A stretch of DNA of 57,309 nucleotides from Phoronis australis (taxonomy: Eukaryota; Phoronida; Phoronidae): assembly GCA_002633005.1 (NCBI GenBank), contig NMRA01001095.1:1-57309 (forward strand), read 5' to 3'. The notes under the pieces are model-generated. The model searched no databases. It worked only from the letters and a program-made list of their open reading frames with translations, and had not been told where the DNA came from. The stretch's first letter is position 1. The number at the start of each line of letters is the position of its first letter. Made by a program: the position numbers and the translations under genes. This document shows, one piece after another, positions 51,696-57,309 of this stretch.

Positions 51696-53353
51696 TTTTT
51701 TTTTCCATTTACAATAACATATTTATTCAAACGAACAAAGATCAACAAAAACTTTCAAAAGCTGAAGCTCATGCCACAGCATCGGCGGTCTGTACATATT
51801 TTTAACATTAATCACAAAAACAGGAACATGAAATTACACAATTATACACAACGCAACGCAACACAAAGCAACGCAACAACGTACAAAACAGTGAAGAAAA
51901 AAGCAAAAGACCATTTGATAGTTACGTTTAAGCTATATGCAGTTCAAAGGTACTAACTGAATTTCTGTTCTGGCATCTGGTCAATTCTATGGTTCTCTTC
52001 TTATTTCAAAAGCACATTTTCAATCCTCCCATTTTTTGTATCATAATATTTCCGTGTTTAAAGAATCACCGACTTCTACATCAAACACACCCTCACAAAT
52101 GTTTAAGACATATTGAATTACATGTAGGTATAACGTTGTCAAATTTTGTTTTAAAAATGAAAACTTGAACCAGTTCAAAATTCTATTCTGTTCATTTTGA
52201 AGACATAAAATATACAGTGTAATGGCCGTTTTGTTCATTTCAAAATTTACTTGCATTGCTGCCATTAAACAGAGGCGTACCCCATGACAAAAAGAGTTAA
52301 CAATTTACATTGAAAGACTAAATTTTCTAAAGTCTCGGGAAATCATCTACAAAAAGTACAATAGTTTGAGTCCTCATCTCTAATCTTACTTAAATAATTA
52401 TATTCCAGAATTCTATGCAGCAAGCGGAACTGAGAGAAAAGTATTTTTTTATCAATCATACATTCATGTGGAAGTTTGTAATAGAAATTCCACATCTTCT
52501 CTGATAGCGAAAATCCCAATACTTCGAATTTCTATGGTGCCAATGGTGCTATGTAATTTTCGCACAGATTATTGTAAGAATTTCGACATCCTTTTTCGTC
52601 AAATTTATATTTATGAAGAAAAAAAAATAAAGTGGTCCATATACCTTTTTTTGAAATAATTTTAGGAAAGCGTATTGAAATACGTTTTCACTGCATTAAC
52701 AATTTTGGGAAAATGGCATTAATCTGATAATTCGTTTGAAAACTGTCAAAGTTTTAAAAGTTACTGCTCCAATCTAAAAAAATCGTTCACACATACTACA
52801 CCTTTTACAACGAACAACTCATAAGTACAAGGTCTGTATTCCACCGTAATATTACTGTTGACACACACATTGATTGATGCGGTATATTCGTGCGCCGAAA
52901 TGGTTTGTTTGTTGACTAAAATGCTCCAATACTGGAAAAGATCCTTTACAAAAAGGCTTACAGTTATCTAAACTAGTAAACCTATAGTCGCCATAGCTCA
53001 GCATTCCATCTCTAGTGAGCATGATATTTTGCATAGATATTTTGTTACAAAGAGTCTTCCAATCCAAGAATTTTTTAAAGACATATTAAATTTCCAATCA
53101 TTTTCACTCCACCCTCCTCTTTGGATTTAATGAGTACCTCTCTTTTTGTTATCAGGTTTACCGTCCCAAATAAATTTAAAAACAAAGTTCCAATAACGCC
53201 AAAAGTAGTATTATTGGGACTCGTAAGCAACGTTAGCAAATGTACAAATTTTGGAAGCACAAGCGTTTTTAATACTGTGGCCTTTCCAAAGATAGTCGGC
53301 TTTCTACGAGAACATATGTTGATCAGAATCTTCATAATCGTTATTTTTTTCAC
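51696..53353 (-). mobile_element. L1-like LINE, antisense, 5'-truncated, with poly(A)
   Basis: Read on the minus strand it ends with AATAAA (plus 51722-51727 as TTTATT) followed 18 bases later by an A9 tail (plus 51696-51704). Upstream of that are ORF2 C-terminal blocks: IFGKATVLKTLVLPKFVHLL and SKEEGGVKMIGNL at 53353-53075, and DYRFTSLDNCKPF near 52980. The G-K-x-x-V-x-K-x-L-x-L-P-K and K-x-G-G-x-K-M patterns are those of L1/Tx1-type ORF2. Endonuclease and RT core are absent. (CAACG)n-like text at 51850-51880 lies in its 3' part. Confidence 0.72.
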
Positions 53354-53621
53354 CGAAGATATCTTTGAACCTAGTTTCCGTACTCACAATGAAATTAAAA
53401 ATGCATCTGCTTAAGTGTTGACATATTTTCTCACATCACGACAACAACTTATGGCAGTATAACTCAGCGATAAGATGGCGTAAAGAGCAAGTTGTGTGCG
53501 TGGAAGAAGTTGACATTTTCGCATATCCGACTGCCTTCATTACATGGGTGGTGCACTACAGGCGGCAGGGGGCTGTAGCTCCCCACCTTTTCCAGTTCTG
53601 CACCTACCGTGGTTCACACTT

Positions 53622-53660
53622 TTGTGTATGTGTGCGTGCGTGCGTGCGTGTGTGTGGTTG
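53622..53660. repeat. GTGC/GT microsatellite
   Basis: tgtgtatgtgtgcgtgcgtg-type repeat of about 40 bases, close to the shorter inverted piece of the dispersed repeat. Confidence 0.85.
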
Positions 53661-53920
53661 TACATGTATGTGTGTACTATTGTAGTGCAGCCTGAGATTG
53701 CCACAAACACCCAAACTGTCACAACAATGTTGTGCTAATGGAACAATTTAGGTACGTTGATGGGAAACTTATCAAAAAGATGTGATACATTATAAAACAC
53801 AAATTTTCGTAATGCCAGGCCAATAAGAGAATCGATATTTCATTTTGCTCCCTCAAAAATGTACCCGATAAGGATGACATTTGTAAACATTTGCTTTATG
53901 TGTTTTTGCTTCGTTTTGGC

Positions 53921-55798
53921 TTAAAGGATAATGCCACCCAAAAAGCAACATATTTTGTATCAATTTAGATTGAATCGTTCCACTCGGTAACAGCAAGACA
54001 CAATTCTTTTACTTGACACCAGACGGCAGACTGAGGTGTTGAAATTAAAAAATGACGTCAGAGGTTCGAACGCAGTCTGCTGAGCGCTTACTGGTGTCAA
54101 CTTTTCGCTTCAATTCATCATTTTACGCTAATAAATCATCCAAATTTGTTGTAAAGCCCTCACAAATTCGTCGAGTTATTGAGCATTAGTGTTTTTTATT
54201 TCGGATTATAGGTATTTGAACGTACCGTAGACAAAGTTCGGTAGTTGGCCAATTTACCAAGGGCGGTCGCGGGAATTTGAAACCTGTTAGGCGATAAATT
54301 CGAATTGTTCGTCCGTGAAATACAGAGAGGAGAACATAGCTGTGCGTTGCAATTTCAGACTTCCGATATTTTTGGGTTCTGAACACAAAACGCTTCATAT
54401 TCCGGCCATTGGCTCGGAACCCGATCAAGCGAGTGCTCATACGACAAAGACTCCACAGCCCGATCGTTAGGTTTCACAGGCTATCAGTTCGAACCGGAAT
54501 ACACTGATCAAGAAATACTAGAGAGGCGCCATTAACGTGCATACGGGACATATGGATACTTCCGAAAACCGTTTGAATGAGTTTTCATGGTGTCAATACT
54601 CTAAGTGCACGATAATGGAAACGACTGACGCTTGCGCTTGCTGCCACTGACGAAATTCTGGAAGTGAAACGCCTTCTTGGAGAAGCGCAGATGTGTCTTA
54701 CGGACCACCCTGATTTTGCACCGCATCTGTATTGCCTCTTGCAAGCAAACTTATAACCGTGTATTGTGCCGTGGGGAAAAAGCTGAAAAATAAACAAAGG
54801 CCAGTAACAATTCTTCCGAATTTCTCTAAAATGATATACATTACACAAAATCAGATATATGATAAGTCAACTGACTCTAGGGAAAAAGCTGACGAAAAGT
54901 AGCCATGACACACTCAAGCGGGACAACAGTAGTCCGTAACATTAAATAAAATCGCTAAAAACGGTACGAAAGCTATGCTAGGTTATACAATGGGTAAGAA
55001 ACTTTTACAACTTAGGCCAACAGTATGATTAGCCACAGCTTGGCATGAAACAGACTGTCAGACGAAAATTAAGAATGAACAAACCACATGCGCGGCTCAA
55101 AGTGTAGGTGCACCGTCACAGTTTCTGAACAGAGGTCTGCTAATGACATTTTAGGGCCGGGAAAAAGAACTGGCGAAAACATTCTACAGCTAGGACCAAA
55201 CAGAAGCCTGACGAACGAGTCAGTCACCAAACAGGTTATATAAAAGTTTGTGTTCTCATGCCTTGAATTGACTGTAATTGTTAATGTTTTCATGGCCAAC
55301 TACAATTCTCTATAATCAAAAACTGATCAACAATCGATCTGCGTTTGCCTCTTGCCAACACACTAGCCACAACATCTGACTTTAACCTCACTTTTTACCT
55401 AAGCATGAGTTGTTTAGTAAGCAGGCGTTCGACAAAATGCCGGCCATAGACATGGAGATGTTTCAGTGCTTTATTCTTGGTATTGACCGCGTACTTTTCA
55501 TTCTTCACTACCGCCAGCCACTCCCGAAGCATTATGGGCTCTCGAGAAAATCGAATAAAAGATATACCCGCTTTTCTTGCAGCTTCATAGTTCGAACAAG
55601 CAGGAACGATACACTATACCATAGCGGCACTCACACTGCAAAAGAACCACTGACGTCGCTGAGTCGTTTCTCACCTTCCTTACAGGTTTACGAGACACCT
55701 CTCGGCGAGGTAGGATCGACCGTATACGAAGTGATGTGGATATAGACCGATTAAGTCGGTAAAGAAGATAAATTAAAACTGGTGGCATACTCCTTTAA
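53921..55798 (+). mobile_element. TTAA-flanked DNA transposon carrying a P2RX7-C-like domain
   Basis: The left end is TTAA-AGGATAATGCCACC (53921) and the right end, reversed, is TTAA-AGGAGTATGCCACC (55798). This gives terminal inverted repeats of about 14 bases with TTAA target sites. Its left 500 bases match the fragment at 38834-39352. The interior has a broken cysteine-rich ORF (54480-54745). TTAA fits Kolobok or piggyBac; the termini do not start CCC as in piggyBac, so Kolobok-like is the guess. Confidence 0.65.
54480..54745 (+). pseudogene. P2RX7 C-terminal-like (ballast) cysteine-rich domain, broken
   Basis: Three pieces in order: YQFEPEYTDQEILERRH then a stop; WCQYSKCTIMETTDACACCH then a stop; and, after a one-base shift, DEILEVKRLLGEAQMCLTDH followed by PDFAP. 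The arrangement F-E-P-E-Y, W-C-x-C-x-x-C-x-x-M-x-T-x(4)-C-x-C-C and C-x-T-x-H-P-x-F is that of the zinc-coordinating intracellular domain of the P2X7 receptor. It also occurs on its own in many invertebrate proteins. One expected cysteine is Tyr here. Confidence 0.6.
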
Positions 55799-57309
55799 TT
55801 GTTCAGCTCCGCCTAATAGCGAGGATCAGGAAAGCAAAACCTTAAAAAATTCAGCTTAATCAGATTGTGACAAACTCACTTCTTGAGATGCTAACGTGGA
55901 AGTTAATCACTTTGAGTATAGCAAGAATTATTCTGTAGAAAAAATTGTCATACTCACTATTTTTGAAAAAGATGCGAAATATATGTAAGACTATTTCATC
56001 CCAATGCAGTTTTCAAATTCTCTGTTCTTATAAGCTATATGCGCACATGCACTCAAAGAATTGCCAGTTAACAATTCCCAAGTGCATAATCGCCGTTGTT
56101 TTGTTTACATCAAAGGAAAAGATCACATTTAGGATATAAGCGAAACGCGTTACGTCAATGTCTGGCCATACCAAATAGGGACACGTGTTTTGCCTTGTGG
56201 AGAGTTGAGAAATATCGACGAAATGGCGACCTTTTGGCGGATCTAGGTTTTTGAAATTTGAAACTACATGCAGAAGAAAAATGCACAAATTCAAAATCTT
56301 AATGGAAAGACCGTAAAACACGTATCTTGCGACTTTAAGTGTGGGTCTGCACACCTGGAAAATGTTCTAAACTCTGAGCCCTGCCTTTAGCTGTCTGTGC
56401 GTGCGCGCGCTTGTGTCTGGTAACAACTACCGCTGCAGCATCAAGTATACCTCGGTTTTAGACAAAAATTCGGTTTTCGTCGTGTAATTAGGAAAGCGAG
56501 CCCTTTTTGACAGAACATTAATTTTTTATCGCTAGAACATTCCCTTGACATATCTTGCATTATTGTGACGATTTGAGTCTGTGCTATACTACATGCTCAA
56601 ATTACCACGCGAAAAATTGTTGTGAAAATGTGTACTATTGGTGACGAATAACAACTGCTGCTTTGATCGACGTTGTCACAATTTTGAACTTGCGACAACT
56701 TGGGACATTGTGACAATTTGAGCCTGCACACAGTTCTTCCATTCGTAGATTGGTAGCTGAAACTGAATGCATTAGCAGTTCCGTGATTTTCAGAATTAGT
56801 TTCATCTACTTAAATTGCCAGGTTCTCGAAATCAGCAGCTACGAAAATGACGGTACATGTAAGATAGGAACCACCAGCTCTGAGCACACCGAGCTTCCCA
56901 ACGGATGATAGACAGAATGATTCCTGATGAAGTGACGCTCCTGAAACAATTCTACAGTAGCGACACAACTTGACAAGAGTGTCGCAAGATAGCTCATTAC
57001 ATCATCATTAGTCCTCCACACCTTCTGTTTACTTAGTGAGGAACAATTTGTAAAAGTTCTGGCTCATGCGACAAGCCATAACATTTTGAAGAACTTGTAT
57101 TTCCAGATCAATTAGTTAAGTGAAACTGTCTTATCCATTTGTCCTGGTAACTTAGTATTGGTAAAATTTTTAATTGGGTTTAGAAACACATAGAAAGCTT
57201 CACATGAGAATAGATTTAAGTCCTGGTTGGTTATTTTGTTAAACTTGACAACTAAAACTGGCACCACATGACCAACAACGTGTATCTTTGACAACAGGAC
57301 CTAGGGCAA
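55799..57309. other. Flanking sequence with repeat copy 2 (TGACAATTTGAGYCTG family)
   Basis: No gene recognised. 56460-56735 resembles the repeat at 49560-49765 (shared gtaattaggaaagcg, attattgtgacgatttgagtctg, attgtgacaatttgagcctgc). The minus-strand open frame at 56028-56354 has no recognisable domain. Confidence 0.45.

Noticed and set aside
1-57309. CRISPR arrays, bacterial operons, rRNA genes or functional tRNA genes
   Set aside because: No spaced repeats, no ribosome-binding-site/ORF organisation and no complete tRNA cloverleaf were seen; the window is spliced eukaryotic DNA.

Overview
The window is eukaryotic, AT-rich, intron-dense animal DNA. Every intron I could place follows GT-AG rules. 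It is dominated by one large plus-strand gene (exons from 1718 to 38346) for a transmembrane receptor-type protein tyrosine phosphatase (RPTP). The gene is cut at its 5' end by the window edge. Frequent acatgta-type words, the mix of mobile elements (Kolobok-like, THAP-DDE, hAT-type MITEs, Ty3/gypsy, CR1/Jockey-like and L1-like LINEs) and a P2RX7-type cysteine-rich domain inside a transposon suggest a marine invertebrate. A cnidarian such as a coral, or an early deuterostome, would fit. The species cannot be settled from the sequence alone.

RPTP gene: I placed 29 exons, 4,228 coding bases in total. They encode six fibronectin type III (FN3) domains, a membrane-proximal region, one transmembrane helix, a juxtamembrane segment, a catalytically complete PTP domain D1 and a degenerate D2. 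FN3 boundaries all fall at phase-1 introns, and three FN3 domains have an extra phase-0 intron inside. D2 motifs resemble the vertebrate PTPRK/M/T/U (R2B) class. Every exon junction agrees in phase except the one inside the D2 P-loop, which is one base short. The exon just before the D1 catalytic loop appears twice, on either side of an 87-N gap, as two 812-bp copies 98.6% identical at an exact 900-bp offset. This looks like two unmerged haplotype contigs.

Elements inside the gene: intron 7285-11542 holds an antisense, three-exon THAP-DDE transposase pseudogene, and just before it a small SAP-like ORF. Intron 24897-27989 holds a decayed Ty3/gypsy element. Intron 29814-37739 holds a nest of transposons: a TTAA-flanked Kolobok-like element with a broken THAP gene (30211-33271), inside it a 1.5-kb long-TIR element (31261-32757), and inside that two smaller MITEs.

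Downstream: 38.8-50 kb is mostly repeats. It contains a TTAA element fragment, hAT-type MITEs (one with a clear 8-bp target duplication), a broken CR1/Jockey-like LINE (about 45.95-47.15 kb), a TTA microsatellite and an antisense LINE remnant. At 50.3-51.7 kb there are exons of a second plus-strand gene with an LCCL domain. An antisense, 5'-truncated L1-like LINE follows it directly. A second TTAA element (53921-55798) carries a broken P2RX7 C-terminal-like cysteine-rich domain. I see no gene in the last 1.5 kb.
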